Assembly (NCBI RefSeq): GCF_900116205.1
Contig: NZ_FOZS01000002.1
Span: 806,001 to 870,000 of the forward strand
Reading direction: 5' to 3'
Length of the DNA stretch: 64,000 nt
From: Halostagnicola kamekurae
Lineage (GTDB): Archaea > Halobacteriota > Halobacteria > Halobacteriales > Natrialbaceae
This document shows, piece by piece, positions 25,487 through 34,187 of the stretch. How positions within the stretch are numbered: the stretch's first letter is position 1; the number at the start of each line of letters is the position of its first letter. Made by a program: the position numbers and the translations under genes. The notes beneath the pieces were generated by a model. It had not been told where the DNA came from. It saw nothing but the letters and a program-made list of their open reading frames with translations, and made no database searches.

Positions 25487-25678
25487 ATGGGGCAGGGAGG
25501 GATAGGCATCTTTGCCGAACGGTACTCGTTACCGACGTTCCCATACCCCGAACTGATATATGTCGAAAAGGCCTCCCCCGGCCTTTTCTACGACATGCTC
25601 CCTTACTGGACGTGGTCTACGCCAGACCGTCGAGCGTGGCGTCTCCCCAATAGACCGGGACAAGTGTCAATACAATAG
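25487..25678 (+). CDS. Possible leaderless small ORF or RNA, 63 residues
   Basis: Open frame starting MGQGGIGIFAERYSLP. Its ATG lies where a leaderless transcript from the TATA-like box at 25458-25466 would begin. No family recognised. The frame runs through a strong hairpin at 25561-25595, which encodes VEKASPGLFYD. A structured RNA is therefore an equal possibility. Confidence 0.3.
   Translation: MGQGGIGIFAERYSLPTFPYPELIYVEKASPGLFYDMLPYWTWSTPDRRAWRLPNRPGQVSIQ
25561..25595. repeat. Strong inverted repeat (13-bp stem with one bulge)
   Basis: TGTCG then AAAAGGCC, a TCCCCC loop, GGCCTTTT, a CTA bulge and CGACA. Every stem pair is Watson-Crick. No T-run follows, so a simple terminator is unlikely. 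Confidence 0.6.
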
Positions 25679-25825
25679 AGTGAATGTTCCTGTAGATTCG
25701 GGTTCCGAGAACAGTTCATCCCCGATTCACTCCGCTGTGAGTTGTATTTTTCCGGTTTCGTCGCTCGACTTCGAATCCAAGAAGTAACTTCTATACCCCC
25801 GCGGGCTAACCCACCACATGAGTGT

Positions 25826-26257
25826 ATGAGTCAGTCTTACAATCGCGGTCTCATCGAGGACTTCGGCCGGTGGAAGGAGTTCTCGGCTGGGATGTGGGCG
25901 TGGATTTTCCACAAATTCACCGGGTGGATGCTAATCGGCTACCTGTTTACCCACATCGCCGTGTTGAGCACAGCAATCGGTGCGGCGAACGGACAGATGA
26001 TGATGGTCGGCGGTGAAGAGGTGAACGTGTTTACGGGCACGATTCAGGGCCTCGAGGGACTCTTTATCGTTCGCGTCCTCGAGGTCGGACTCCTCGCGGT
26101 CGCAGTCTTTCACATCTTAAACGGCGTGCGACTGCTGATGGTCGATCTCGGGATCGGCCTCGAGTCCCAGAACAAGAGTTTCTACGCTTCGCTGGTTCTG
26201 ACGGGAGCGATCACCGTCGCGAGCGTTCCGACGTTCCTCTCGGGGGTGGGCTTCTGA
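25826..26257 (+). CDS. sdhC: Succinate dehydrogenase cytochrome b subunit
   Basis: Membrane anchor of 143 residues, start ATG 25826 (MSQSYNRGL) with in-frame upstream codons rejected as non-coding. Three helices; [15 protein letters not shown] near 32-46 and HILNGVRLL near 98-106 give the conserved histidine for heme b. First gene of sdhCDBA; its stop overlaps the sdhD start (TGATGG). Acts in the cytoplasmic membrane, passing electrons from the iron-sulfur subunit to quinone. Confidence 0.93.
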   Translation: MSQSYNRGLIEDFGRWKEFSAGMWAWIFHKFTGWMLIGYLFTHIAVLSTAIGAANGQMMMVGGEEVNVFTGTIQGLEGLFIVRVLEVGLLAVAVFHILNGVRLLMVDLGIGLESQNKSFYASLVLTGAITVASVPTFLSGVGF

Positions 26258-26628
26258 TGGCGGAGCGTTATTCCTCGTTCACGCCCGGCGGGACCGGCTG
26301 GCTCCTCCAGCGGATCACCGCCGCGTTTCTGGTCGTCGTACTGGCGTTTCACTTCTTCCAGTTGCACTTCGTGACACACGCCGCCGAAGTCACCTTCGCG
26401 GGGACTCAGGCGCGAATGGAAAACCCAGGGTACTTCCTCGCGATGGTGCTGTTCCTGATCACGGCCGCGTTCCACGGCGTTAACGGTATCTACAACGCGC
26501 TCGTCAACCAGGGACTCTCCGGAACCCCGAAGAAAGTCGTCCTGGCTATTCTCACGCTCTCGGGGCTCGCACTCGTCGCACAGGGTATCTACGTCGCGAT
26601 CGTCATGGCGGGAGGGAGCATTTCATGA
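26257..26628 (+). CDS. sdhD: Succinate dehydrogenase second membrane anchor
   Basis: Protein of 123 residues with three hydrophobic helices. Conserved histidines lie in AFHFFQLHFVTHAAE and in AAFHGVNGIYNAL, the latter matching the heme/quinone region of sdhC. Overlaps sdhC by one base and sdhB by four (ATGA). Completes the anchor of complex II. Confidence 0.9.
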   Translation: MAERYSSFTPGGTGWLLQRITAAFLVVVLAFHFFQLHFVTHAAEVTFAGTQARMENPGYFLAMVLFLITAAFHGVNGIYNALVNQGLSGTPKKVVLAILTLSGLALVAQGIYVAIVMAGGSIS

Positions 26629-27503
26629 GCACACAACAGCAAGAACAACCCGACACGCAGGAAGCACCGGCGGACCCCGAGATGAAAGGGGCCGAGTCGC
26701 CCCAGCAGGAGCGACTCGAGAAGAAAGAACAGGGACTGGCCGAAGCCGAATCGGTCGACGAATCCGACGTTGAGGGCGAGTCGATTCACCTGAAGGTGTT
26801 CCGGTACGACCCCGAGGTGAGCGGCAAACAGGAGCCGCGATTCGACGAGTTCCACGTCCCCTTCGAGAAGGGGATGACCGTCCTCGACGCGTTGATCTTC
26901 GCGCGCGACGAGTTCGACTCGTCGCTTACCTTCCGACACTCCTGTCGGCAGGCGATCTGCGGATCGGACGCCTTCTTCATCAACGGCTCGCAGCGACTGG
27001 GCTGTAAAACTCAGATCTCGTCGCTCCAGCAGCCGATCCGCGTCGAACCGCTTCCCCACCAGGAGGTCGTCAAGGACCTGGTCGTCGACATGGACCACTT
27101 CTACGACCAGATGCACGCCGTCGAGCCGTACTTCCAGCAGGAAGACCTCCCCGAGGGCGAACTCGAGGAGCAACGACAGGACCGCGAGAACCGCGAGAAG
27201 GTAAAGATGTCCACGCGCTGTATCTGGTGTGGCGCGTGTATGTCCTCGTGTAACATCGCGGCCGGCGACAACCAGTACCTCGGTCCGGCGGCGATCAACA
27301 AAGCGTACAAGTTCGCGATGGACGAACGCGAGGACGAGGAAATCAAAGAGCACCGACTTCGGATCCTAGAGCAGGAACACGGCGTCTGGCGCTGTCAGAC
27401 CCAGTTCTCCTGTACCGATGTCTGTCCGAAAGACATCCCCCTCACGGAGCACATTCAGGAGCTCAAACGTGAGGCAGTCAAGAAGAACCTGAAATTCTGG
27501 TAA
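26625..27503 (+). CDS. sdhB: Succinate dehydrogenase iron-sulfur subunit
   Basis: Protein of 292 residues, about 50 longer than bacterial SdhB because of an acidic N-terminal extension. The [2Fe-2S] site is CRQAICGSDAFFINGSQRLG plus Cys, with Asp in place of the third Cys as in E. coli. The [4Fe-4S] ligands are CIWCGACMSSC and the [3Fe-4S] ligands lie in CQTQFSCTDVCP. Third gene of the operon, overlapping sdhD. Confidence 0.95.
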   Translation: MSTQQQEQPDTQEAPADPEMKGAESPQQERLEKKEQGLAEAESVDESDVEGESIHLKVFRYDPEVSGKQEPRFDEFHVPFEKGMTVLDALIFARDEFDSSLTFRHSCRQAICGSDAFFINGSQRLGCKTQISSLQQPIRVEPLPHQEVVKDLVVDMDHFYDQMHAVEPYFQQEDLPEGELEEQRQDRENREKVKMSTRCIWCGACMSSCNIAAGDNQYLGPAAINKAYKFAMDEREDEEIKEHRLRILEQEHGVWRCQTQFSCTDVCPKDIPLTEHIQELKREAVKKNLKFW

Positions 27504-27506
27504 ACT

Positions 27507-29351
27507 ATGTACGAACACGACGTAATCGTGGTCGGCGCGGGCGGTGCCGGCCTCAGGGCAGCGGTCGCGGCGCACGAGGCGGGAGCGGACGTGGCGATGG
27601 TCACGAAGCTACACCCGGTTCGAAGCCACACCGGCGCGGCGGAGGGCGGTATCAACGCCGCACTCCGCGAGGGCGACGACTGGGAACTCCACGCCTACGA
27701 CACGATGAAGGGCTCTGACTACCTCGGCGACGCGCCGGCGGTCGAAACGCTGGCCCAGGACGCCCCCGAGGAGACGATCTCCTTAGAGCACTGGGGGATG
27801 CCCTTCTCTCGAGAGGACGACGGCCGCGTCTCACAGCGACCGTTCGGTGGCCTCTCCTTCCCGCGGACGACCTACGCCGGCGCGGAGACCGGCCACCACC
27901 TGCTGCACACGATGTACGAGCAGGTCGTCAAACGCGGCATTCAGGTCTACGACGAGTGGTACGTGATGAACCTCGCGACCTCCGACGAACCCGATCCGAA
28001 CGATCGGACCTGCCACGGCGTCGTCGCCTACGACGTCCAGTCGGGGCAAGTCGAGGGATTCAAAGCGAACGACGGCGTGATCCTCGCGACCGGCGGCCCC
28101 GGACAGGCGTTCGATCACACGACCAACGCCGTCTCCTGTACGGGCGACGGCCACGCGATGGCCTATCGCGCGGGCGTGCCGCTCGAGGACATGGAGTTCA
28201 TCCAGTTCCACCCGACGACGCTCCCCTCGACCGGCGTGTTACTCTCAGAAGGTGTCCGCGGCGAGGGCGGCATCCTCTACAACGACGAGGGCGAGCGGTT
28301 CATGTTCGAGTACGGCTACGCGAACAACGACGGCGAACTCGCCTCTCGAGACGTCGTCGCGCGGGCCGAACTGACGGAAGTCAGCGAAGGGCGAGGCGTC
28401 GAAGACGAGTACGTCCACCTCGATATGCGCCACCTCGGCGAGGAGCGAATTCTCGATCGACTCGAGAACATCCTCCACCTGGCGGAGGACTTCGAGGGCG
28501 CCGACGGTCTGGTCGAGCCGATGCCGGTCAAACCCGGCCAGCACTACGCGATGGGCGGCATCGAGACGGACGAAAACGGTGCGACCTGCGTCGACGGGCT
28601 CTACGCGGCCGGCGAGTGTGCCTGCGTGTCCGTCCACGGCGCGAACCGCCTCGGCGGAAACGCGCTCCCGGAGCTCATCGTCTTCGGCAAACGAGCGGGC
28701 TATCACGCCGCGGGCGGCGACCTCGGCGAGGCCGAGATCGAAACCGGCTACACCGATTCCGTCGAGGACGAAGACGACACCGAGTTCCCGGTCCAGCCGG
28801 GTTCGGCCGGTCTCGAGCCGGCGGGCGACGACGTCGCGGCCGACGGCTCCGGGCAGGTCGCCGACGCCGACGGAGTGCTCGAGCGAGCCGTCGAAACCGA
28901 GTCCGAGCGCATCGACCGACTGATGAACAAAGACGAGGGCGTCCAGCACGCCGAAATCCGCTCGAAGCTCCAGAAGGCGATGACCGACTACGTCAACGTC
29001 TTCCGGACCGAAGAGGGGATCAAGCAGGCTCTCGAGATCATCCGCGAGTGCCGGGAGGAGTACCGCGACGTCTACGTCGCAGACCCCTCGACGACGTTCA
29101 ACACCGACCTCCAGATGACCTACGAGACCCGGAACTTGATCGACGTGGCCGAGACGATCGCACTCGGCGCGCTCGTCCGCAACGAGTTCCGCGGTGCCCA
29201 CTGGCGACAGGAAAACCAGATCCGCGACGACGAGAACTGGCTCAAACACACGCTGGTCTCCTGGAACGGCGGCAAGCCGTCGATCTGGTACCGGCCGGTC
29301 CTCCTCGAGGGCGAGGACAAAACCTACGAGCCCAAAGAGCGCAGCTACTGA
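27507..29351 (+). CDS. sdhA: Succinate dehydrogenase flavoprotein subunit
   Basis: Catalytic subunit of 614 residues that oxidises succinate to fumarate with FAD. The Rossmann start is VVGAGGAGLRAAVAA. RSHTGAAEGGINAAL near 39-53 holds the histidine for covalent FAD. Active-site regions are FIQFHPTTLPSTG and the conserved HGANRLGGNAL near the C-terminal half. An acidic insertion of about 45 residues (around 410-455, rich in D/E/G) separates the FAD and helical domains. It starts 3 bp after sdhB. Confidence 0.95.
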   Translation: MYEHDVIVVGAGGAGLRAAVAAHEAGADVAMVTKLHPVRSHTGAAEGGINAALREGDDWELHAYDTMKGSDYLGDAPAVETLAQDAPEETISLEHWGMPFSREDDGRVSQRPFGGLSFPRTTYAGAETGHHLLHTMYEQVVKRGIQVYDEWYVMNLATSDEPDPNDRTCHGVVAYDVQSGQVEGFKANDGVILATGGPGQAFDHTTNAVSCTGDGHAMAYRAGVPLEDMEFIQFHPTTLPSTGVLLSEGVRGEGGILYNDEGERFMFEYGYANNDGELASRDVVARAELTEVSEGRGVEDEYVHLDMRHLGEERILDRLENILHLAEDFEGADGLVEPMPVKPGQHYAMGGIETDENGATCVDGLYAAGECACVSVHGANRLGGNALPELIVFGKRAGYHAAGGDLGEAEIETGYTDSVEDEDDTEFPVQPGSAGLEPAGDDVAADGSGQVADADGVLERAVETESERIDRLMNKDEGVQHAEIRSKLQKAMTDYVNVFRTEEGIKQALEIIRECREEYRDVYVADPSTTFNTDLQMTYETRNLIDVAETIALGALVRNEFRGAHWRQENQIRDDENWLKHTLVSWNGGKPSIWYRPVLLEGEDKTYEPKERSY

Positions 29352-29453
29352 ATTCGAACTCGTTTTCGTAACTCTACCCCGCCGCACAGGTGGGTACTCC
29401 CGTCTCGAGAACGCGGCGTTCCGTCTCGGGTTGGGTTTGGGTCCGATCGCTTC

Positions 29454-29648
29454 TTACCAGCCGATGGCCTCTACCATGTCCACGCCGACGCCGAGATGCT
29501 CGATGACCTTGTACCCGACGTAGATCCCGACGATGCCCATTATTCCGGGGAGCTCCGGCGGAGCCGGAATCGGGACGTTGAGAAATCGGAACAGCGCGCC
29601 GGTCGCCACCCCGACCAGGAGTGCGATGACAGTGAGTTGGGTCGACAT
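29454..29648 (-). CDS. XapX domain membrane protein
   Basis: Protein of 64 residues with two hydrophobic helices, LTVIALLVGVATGALFRFL near 5-23 and a second around 35-50. The PIPAPPELPGIMGIVGIYVG centre is the hallmark of the XapX family. Function is unknown; it is a stand-alone membrane microprotein convergent with sdhA. Confidence 0.85.
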   Translation of the reverse strand: MSTQLTVIALLVGVATGALFRFLNVPIPAPPELPGIMGIVGIYVGYKVIEHLGVGVDMVEAIGW

Positions 29649-29907
29649 TCACCTCTTACTCCCAAATCGGTGTACAAAAATCGGTCCGTCTGACTCTCCC
29701 GGCCGTAGAACATCTGATACCCGGTAACAGTGCACATCGATTCGACGATTCCCGAAATCGGTTGCGCAGGCAGGCGTCCGGCGACGTGGCTCATATCGAC
29801 GACCGACGAATTCCGTTACGACACGTCGCAGTCGCCCGTTTTCCCCGCCTGTTTTCGACGATCGTTGTAGTGTAGATTTATTATCGTCGAAACAGACAGC
29901 ATCGAGT

Positions 29908-30132
29908 ATGACACGCTCAGCGACGACGACTCTCGACGCGTCGATCCCGACCGATCTCGACTCCGCGCGGGCCAAACTCGTCTATCTCTATCTCGCTGCG
30001 ACCGGCGGCGCGACTGCTGACGACCTCTGTGACGATCTCGAAGTCACGAAGGGGACCGTCCTCTCGATCGCGGGAACCCTTCAAGAGCGCGGGTATCTCG
30101 AGCGACGGGACGGCCGATACGAACTCGCGTAG
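29908..30132 (+). CDS. Small helix-turn-helix regulator, 74 residues
   Basis: Single winged-helix DNA-binding domain: KLVYLYLAATGGATADDLC then DDLEVTKGTVLSIAGTLQER (recognition helix) and GYLERRDGRYEL (wing). No ligand domain is present. A TATA-like ATTTATTA about 28 nt upstream suggests a leaderless message. The target is unknown. Confidence 0.8.
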   Translation: MTRSATTTLDASIPTDLDSARAKLVYLYLAATGGATADDLCDDLEVTKGTVLSIAGTLQERGYLERRDGRYELA

Positions 30133-30187
30133 GTGCTTTGACAGCGCCTCGAGCGAAGTGCCGATACTGACTCGCGGCGCTCGCTGA

Positions 30188-31003
30188 CTACAGTTCGATC
30201 CGTTCAACGAGCTGATCGCGATTCTCGTTCGTGTTGACGGCGACGATACGGATCTCGTCCTCGAGACCCGATCCGCGAAGCTTCGCTTTCAGGAGGTTGT
30301 CGACCTGATAGACGCCGGCGGCGTTCGTCATCTCGATCTCGACCATGACCGGTCGACTCTCGCCCTCGTGTAACGACACGCGGTTGATCGCCTGACTCGA
30401 GAGCGTGTTGATCCCGCGCCCGCCCTGTTCGTAGGGGATCCGCGATCGACCGCGTTCCATGTCCAGTGCGTCCGCGACGCGGATGATCCCGCCCTCGGTC
30501 GTCAGCGGCGTTTCGGCGGTGTGATGACAGATGATCGCGTGGAGGACCTCGCCTTTCATCCGAACGCAGTCCGCGAGGTCGTAGAACTCCGGTAACACCC
30601 GATCGAGGACGTCGGCCGCGAGGGGGATTGAGTAGTAGGCGTGTTGGTCGCGATGGACGACGTGCCCAATGTCGTGTAGCGTCGCCGCGAGGGTGATGAT
30701 CACCGACTCGTCGGCTTCGGAGAGGCCCTGCTGGCTCGCCCCGTTGAACTCGACGCTCCCGGCCTTGAGTAGATCGTACAGACAGAGCGCGCGGTTGCGA
30801 ACGATCTCGATGTGTTTCGCGCCGTGATCGTTGTACCCCTTTCGATCAACTGCGTTGACGTTCTGGGCCTCGAGATAGGTCTGAATCTCCTCGTCGGTCG
30901 TGACGAACTCGAGCACCTCGTTGCACTTGTCGTCGGGAAAGTGGTGCTCCTCGTCGGGGACGTAGACGCGGCGAGTGTCCTCGGTCGCTGAAGCGTCGCT
31001 CAT
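30188..31003 (-). CDS. HD domain phosphohydrolase
   Basis: Metal-dependent phosphohydrolase of 271 residues. H-bearing motifs in order are NDHGAKHIEIVRNRAL near 58-73, LHDIGHVVHRDQ near 109-120 (the HD pair), and AIICHHTAETP near 155-165, then VADALDMERGRSR with the closing Asp. This is the archaeal HD family with a C-terminal beta domain (VEIEMTNAAGVYQVDNLLKA). The substrate is unknown; nucleotides or cyclic nucleotides are typical for the fold. Confidence 0.85.
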   Translation of the reverse strand: MSDASATEDTRRVYVPDEEHHFPDDKCNEVLEFVTTDEEIQTYLEAQNVNAVDRKGYNDHGAKHIEIVRNRALCLYDLLKAGSVEFNGASQQGLSEADESVIITLAATLHDIGHVVHRDQHAYYSIPLAADVLDRVLPEFYDLADCVRMKGEVLHAIICHHTAETPLTTEGGIIRVADALDMERGRSRIPYEQGGRGINTLSSQAINRVSLHEGESRPVMVEIEMTNAAGVYQVDNLLKAKLRGSGLEDEIRIVAVNTNENRDQLVERIEL

Positions 31004-31087
31004 ATGCGGTGGTCGCCTGCGGAGTAAAAAAGCCCTCCGCCAGTCGGAACCGTCGAACTGGCGGCCAATCGGACTCGAGTTCGTCGA

Positions 31088-31567
31088 TCAGGACGCGTCG
31101 GCGACCGCGTCTTCGACTTCGGCGTACTCCGGTTCGACGCCCGGATCATCCGTCACCCACGAGTAGGTGATTTCGCCGTCGCCGTTGATCACGAAGACGG
31201 AGCGTTTTGCGACGCCGTGGACGCCGAGGTCGTCGAAGTCCATGCGAATGTCGTAGTCGTCGATGATCTCCTTTTCGAAGTCGCTCAGCAGGCCGAACTC
31301 GAGGTCGTTCTGGTCGCGGAACTCGTTGAGCGAGAACGGGGAGTCGACGCTGACTCCGTACACCGTCGCGTCGACGTCGTTGAACGCCGAGAGGCGGTCT
31401 TGGAACGTACACATCTCGGTCGTACAGACGCCCGTGAACGCGCCGGGGAAGAACGCGAGGACGATCGGGGCCTCGTCAGCGAGGCGGTCCGAGAGCGTAA
31501 AGGAGTCGATATCGCCGTTTGCGAGCGGTGCCGTGAAATCTGGTGCAACGTCGCCGGTTTCTGGCAT
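31088..31567 (-). CDS. Peroxiredoxin (AhpC/TSA, BCP-like)
   Basis: Thiol peroxidase of 159 residues from ATG 31567; a GTG codon lies just upstream. The peroxidatic loop is PGAFTGVC (PxxxTxxC) with Cys48, and a second Cys lies five residues later (CTTEMC), an arrangement seen in BCP-type enzymes. Other supports are VYGVSVDSPFSLNEF and KRSVFVINGDGEI. It reduces hydrogen peroxide or alkyl peroxides in the cytoplasm. Confidence 0.92.
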   Translation of the reverse strand: MPETGDVAPDFTAPLANGDIDSFTLSDRLADEAPIVLAFFPGAFTGVCTTEMCTFQDRLSAFNDVDATVYGVSVDSPFSLNEFRDQNDLEFGLLSDFEKEIIDDYDIRMDFDDLGVHGVAKRSVFVINGDGEITYSWVTDDPGVEPEYAEVEDAVADAS

Positions 31568-31570
31568 CAC

Positions 31571-32018
31571 TTGAGGTAGTGCGTTGAGCGAAAAGACAGT
31601 TTCGTTCGCGAGACAGTCTCGTCGCGTGTTCGATCCCGTTGCGTAACTCGAGCGTACGACTCGCGTTCGGGGCGGATACTGCCCGTCCGAGCTCGATAGT
31701 CACGCGCTACGTCCGATCAGGGACCGCACTCTGGTCTCGACTCGCCATCCACACTCTCGGTCTCGCACTGACGTTTCACTCTCCCGCGACGCGCTCGCCC
31801 GATTCGGTGCCCACGAGTCCGGGGAGCGACCCAGCGGTTCGATCGGGTTCGCCTCGAGCGGGCCCGAATTGCAGTACTGTACCATCTACGGTCCGCCTTC
31901 GAGTGGTCGAAGACCCCGCCGGACGGTATAGCCCCCTCACGCGGGCGTTCAGCCACTCGTTGCCTAGCTATGTGGTCCAAAAAGGTTATAATTGACAGCG
32001 GATAAGCCACGCGTAGAG
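31571..32018. other. Intergenic region before tatA
   Basis: About 450 bp between the divergent peroxiredoxin and tatA genes. Open frames here are basic, Ser/Arg-rich and look like chance frames. The only element I can support is the tatA promoter at its end. Confidence 0.5.
31986..31992 (+). promoter_or_regulatory. TATA box of tatA
   Basis: TTATAAT within AAAAAGGTTATAATTG, centred 30 nt before ATG 32019, giving a very short or absent leader. Confidence 0.55.
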
Positions 32019-32345
32019 ATGGCACTCGAAACTGCACCGCTGTTTGCTCCCATTCCAGGGGGGACGGAACTATTAGTCATCCTTTTCATCGCGATTTTGC
32101 TCTTCGGAGCGAACAAGATCCCAAAACTCGCTCGGTCGACGGGAGAGGCGATGGGCGAATTCCAGAAGGGGCGTGAAAAGGTCGAAACTGAACTCGAGGA
32201 GATGCGAGAAACCGGTACCTACGACGACGTAGACGACGAGGAGGACGAGGAATCCAACTTCGTCGATACGGAGCCCGTGACTTCCGACGACGACACCGAT
32301 ACCGACTCGGATACCAACACGGAGACGGAAACACAGTCGAACTGA
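32019..32345 (+). CDS. tatA: Sec-independent protein translocase TatA
   Basis: Pore-forming Tat component of 108 residues from ATG 32019 (MALETAPLFAPIPG); the in-frame TTG at 31992 is rejected because it overlaps the promoter. One membrane helix (ELLVILFIAILLF) is followed by the FGxxKIPKLARSTGEAMGEF hinge and amphipathic helix, then a long acidic tail rich in D, T and E. No tatC is in the window. Haloarchaea export many folded proteins by Tat. Confidence 0.92.
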   Translation: MALETAPLFAPIPGGTELLVILFIAILLFGANKIPKLARSTGEAMGEFQKGREKVETELEEMRETGTYDDVDDEEDEESNFVDTEPVTSDDDTDTDSDTNTETETQSN

Positions 32346-32360
32346 CCTGGTTCTCGAACA

Positions 32361-32433
32361 GGGCGTGTGGCCTAGCGGAGAGGGCAGGAGGTTCCTAACC
32401 TTCTGATCGTGGGTTCGAATCCCGCCACGCCCG
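32361..32433 (+). tRNA. tRNA-Arg (anticodon CCU)
   Basis: The acceptor GGGCGTG pairs with CACGCCC, discriminator G. The anticodon stem GGAGG/CCTTC (one G-U) encloses TTCCTAA, giving CCU, which reads AGG. The T arm is GTGGG-TTCGAAT-CCCGC. No encoded CCA. Confidence 0.92.
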
Positions 32434-32846
32434 TGCAGCGAGCCACGAAGTGGCGAGCGAACCGGCATGGCGGGATTCGAATAAGAGAACGGCGAGCGAA
32501 GCGAGCCGTTCGCGTCGTTCGAATCCCGCCCGCGCCCATTTTGTTGCAAGTAACTGCGGGGAGTGAAAACGACACCTCGACATTCGAGCAAGATGATGGC
32601 AAGTGGAGCGACCCGTTCGAGCAGTTCGAATCACACCCACCAGCCTGCGCGCGCCTCCGTTCGTCGTACGACGGACACGCAATTCGAAGTTGACCGCGCT
32701 CGTGCGGGCGAGCAAGTTCCCGGGTCTCGGTTCGAATCCCGTATTGTGACTCGAGTCACTGAACCACCGGTACTGGCCGAGGTTTCGAAACTATTCTCGA
32801 GCACGGATCGGCGTCGAAAAGCGCTCGAAGACTGCGCTCCTCGAGG
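32434..32846. other. tRNA-downstream field of T-arm fragments
   Basis: No gene. The region holds several short copies of the tRNA-Arg 3' region: an inverted 13-nt copy (32469-32481), a direct copy with degenerate acceptor (32518-32538), and weaker TTCGAATC-type copies near 32624 and 32731. These look like old attachment-site scars. ORFs reading GGIRTTRTAR-type strings here are artefacts. Confidence 0.5.
32469..32530. repeat. Nested inverted repeat made from tRNA 3' sequence
   Basis: The outer arms GGCGGGATTCGAA and TTCGAATCCCGCC are perfect complements, and the right arm equals the T-arm of the tRNA-Arg 105 bp upstream. The inner arms GAACGGC and GCCGTTC are also perfect. Loop GAGCGAAGCGA. 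Confidence 0.7.
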
Positions 32847-33740
32847 TCACTCGTCGACGTCGAGTACAGTTAACAGCTCCGCGTGGTCGCTCGAGTCGGC
32901 CTCGATATCGGCCGAGTCCTCGAGCAGGCGATCGGTGAAATGGCGTCGGGCCGCCGGATCGCGAGCGATCTCGGTCTGGAGGGAGTCGACTTTCTCGCGG
33001 TCCGCGCTCGCGCTTCGGTTGATCCACATTCTCAGATACTCGAAGAAGACATCGTCGTCGTTTCTGGGCGCGACGTCCCTGGTCGCCTCGGTGGCCCACT
33101 GTTCGACTCGCATGACGATCGCCTTTCGGTGCGCCCACGGCAGGTCGACGAGCCGGTCGGTGTCGACTCCGACGAACGACTCGGCGGCGGCGGTCGCCTC
33201 GACTGTCGACGAATTCGGCGACCCGGATTCGCGGTCCCGGTCGCCCGCAGCGTCTGCTACGAGGACGTCGACCGTCTCCCAGCGTCGCAGCGGGATTTCG
33301 CCCTCGCGCTCGGTCCGGTAGAGATAGTAACCGAACGCAGAGAGCAACAGCGACGTGAAGATAGTCGGAAACGCCGCCAACAGGCCGATCATGATGATCA
33401 TCGCGCCGTGTGGACCGCGGGGTTTGTACTCGAACGAACGGAAGCCGATCGAGTCGGTCCCGAGGACCGCGGAGATTCGGCCGTCGGTGCCGTTCCCTCC
33501 CTCGTCGGTATCGCCCCTCGTCCCGTCGGAACGCGAGCGTTCGGATCGGATACCTTCCGGGCCCGCGTCGGCGGCTGCCCCCGAGTCGAGTCGATCCGTC
33601 TCGAGTCTCGACTCGAGGCGGTCCTCGATCGATCGGGCCACCGCATCGAGGTCGGCGGTCTCGTACTGACTCGTCTCACTCGCCGGCGCTTCCTCGAGCG
33701 TCGACCGGGTGTACTCGAGCCGCGCGGTTCGGTCGCTCAT
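32847..33740 (-). CDS. Haloarchaeal membrane protein of unknown function
   Basis: Protein of 297 residues. Residues 1-105 are acidic and probably disordered, except a helix near 30-50 (LDAVARSIEDRLESRLETDRL). A membrane hairpin near 110-143 (MIIMIGLLAAFPTIFTSLLL, then SAFGYYLYRTERE) is followed by a soluble helical domain from about 180 containing WAHRKAIVMRVEQWATEATRD and YLRMWINRSASADREKV. No recognised family and no catalytic motif. It is an orphan next to the tRNA scar region. Confidence 0.65.
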   Translation of the reverse strand: MSDRTARLEYTRSTLEEAPASETSQYETADLDAVARSIEDRLESRLETDRLDSGAAADAGPEGIRSERSRSDGTRGDTDEGGNGTDGRISAVLGTDSIGFRSFEYKPRGPHGAMIIMIGLLAAFPTIFTSLLLSAFGYYLYRTEREGEIPLRRWETVDVLVADAAGDRDRESGSPNSSTVEATAAAESFVGVDTDRLVDLPWAHRKAIVMRVEQWATEATRDVAPRNDDDVFFEYLRMWINRSASADREKVDSLQTEIARDPAARRHFTDRLLEDSADIEADSSDHAELLTVLDVDE

Positions 33741-33807
33741 AGGGTTACCGAGAGAACTCCGCTGTATAAGCGTGTTCAGTTATTCCCGGGGTCCGGGAGC
33801 CGACCGG

Positions 33808-33966
33808 TCACGCGTCGGGAATCGTAAACTCGCTCGCACCGCAGTGACAGCCCTGTGGCGACCCGATCGCGTACACGGACCCGTCCTCGAATTTTCGTAC
33901 GGCGTGGTAGGCGCCACACGCGGTACAGACGCCAAGCGTCTTCGTTACCGATGGCTGTCGTGACAT
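33808..33966 (-). CDS. Zinc-ribbon microprotein, 52 residues
   Basis: Short frame from ATG 33966 to TGA 33810-33808. The metal ligands are CTAC (14-17) and CHC in GCHCGASEF (41-43), a CxxC/CxC knuckle pair. The pattern CxxCGxxxA then GxxxxIG then CxCG is shared with the protein at 60338-60529, so the two look like paralogues. Confidence 0.7.
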   Translation of the reverse strand: MSRQPSVTKTLGVCTACGAYHAVRKFEDGSVYAIGSPQGCHCGASEFTIPDA

Positions 33967-34187
33967 ACCCCACCGACTCGAGCGCGCGGTAATGTAACGG
34001 TCCGACCGTTCAAATCGATCGACAGTGTTTCTCGAGCGAAATTCACTTTAGCGGGACTATCAGCTCGATTGCTCGAGTTGCAAGTATACGCGGTGAGATC
34101 CGGTCCAACGGCTAGGATGGGCGGAATTCACGCCTATCGGTCCGGTCGAACCGACCTGACACCGTTCGAACGGCGCTTCGAGCCGAT

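Larger units (their letters stand above)
25375..25825. other. Structured, lower-GC intergenic region before sdhC
   Basis: About 450 bp between the small zinc protein and sdhC. It holds a dyad over an AT-rich TATA-like box (25452-25472), a strong hairpin (25561-25595) and one short open frame, all listed separately. The sdhCDBA promoter must lie in its last part, but I see no unambiguous TATA box there. Confidence 0.5.

Noticed and set aside
32516-32540. Second tRNA gene after tRNA-Arg(CCU)
   Set aside because: Only a T arm and partial acceptor are present; D and anticodon arms are missing.
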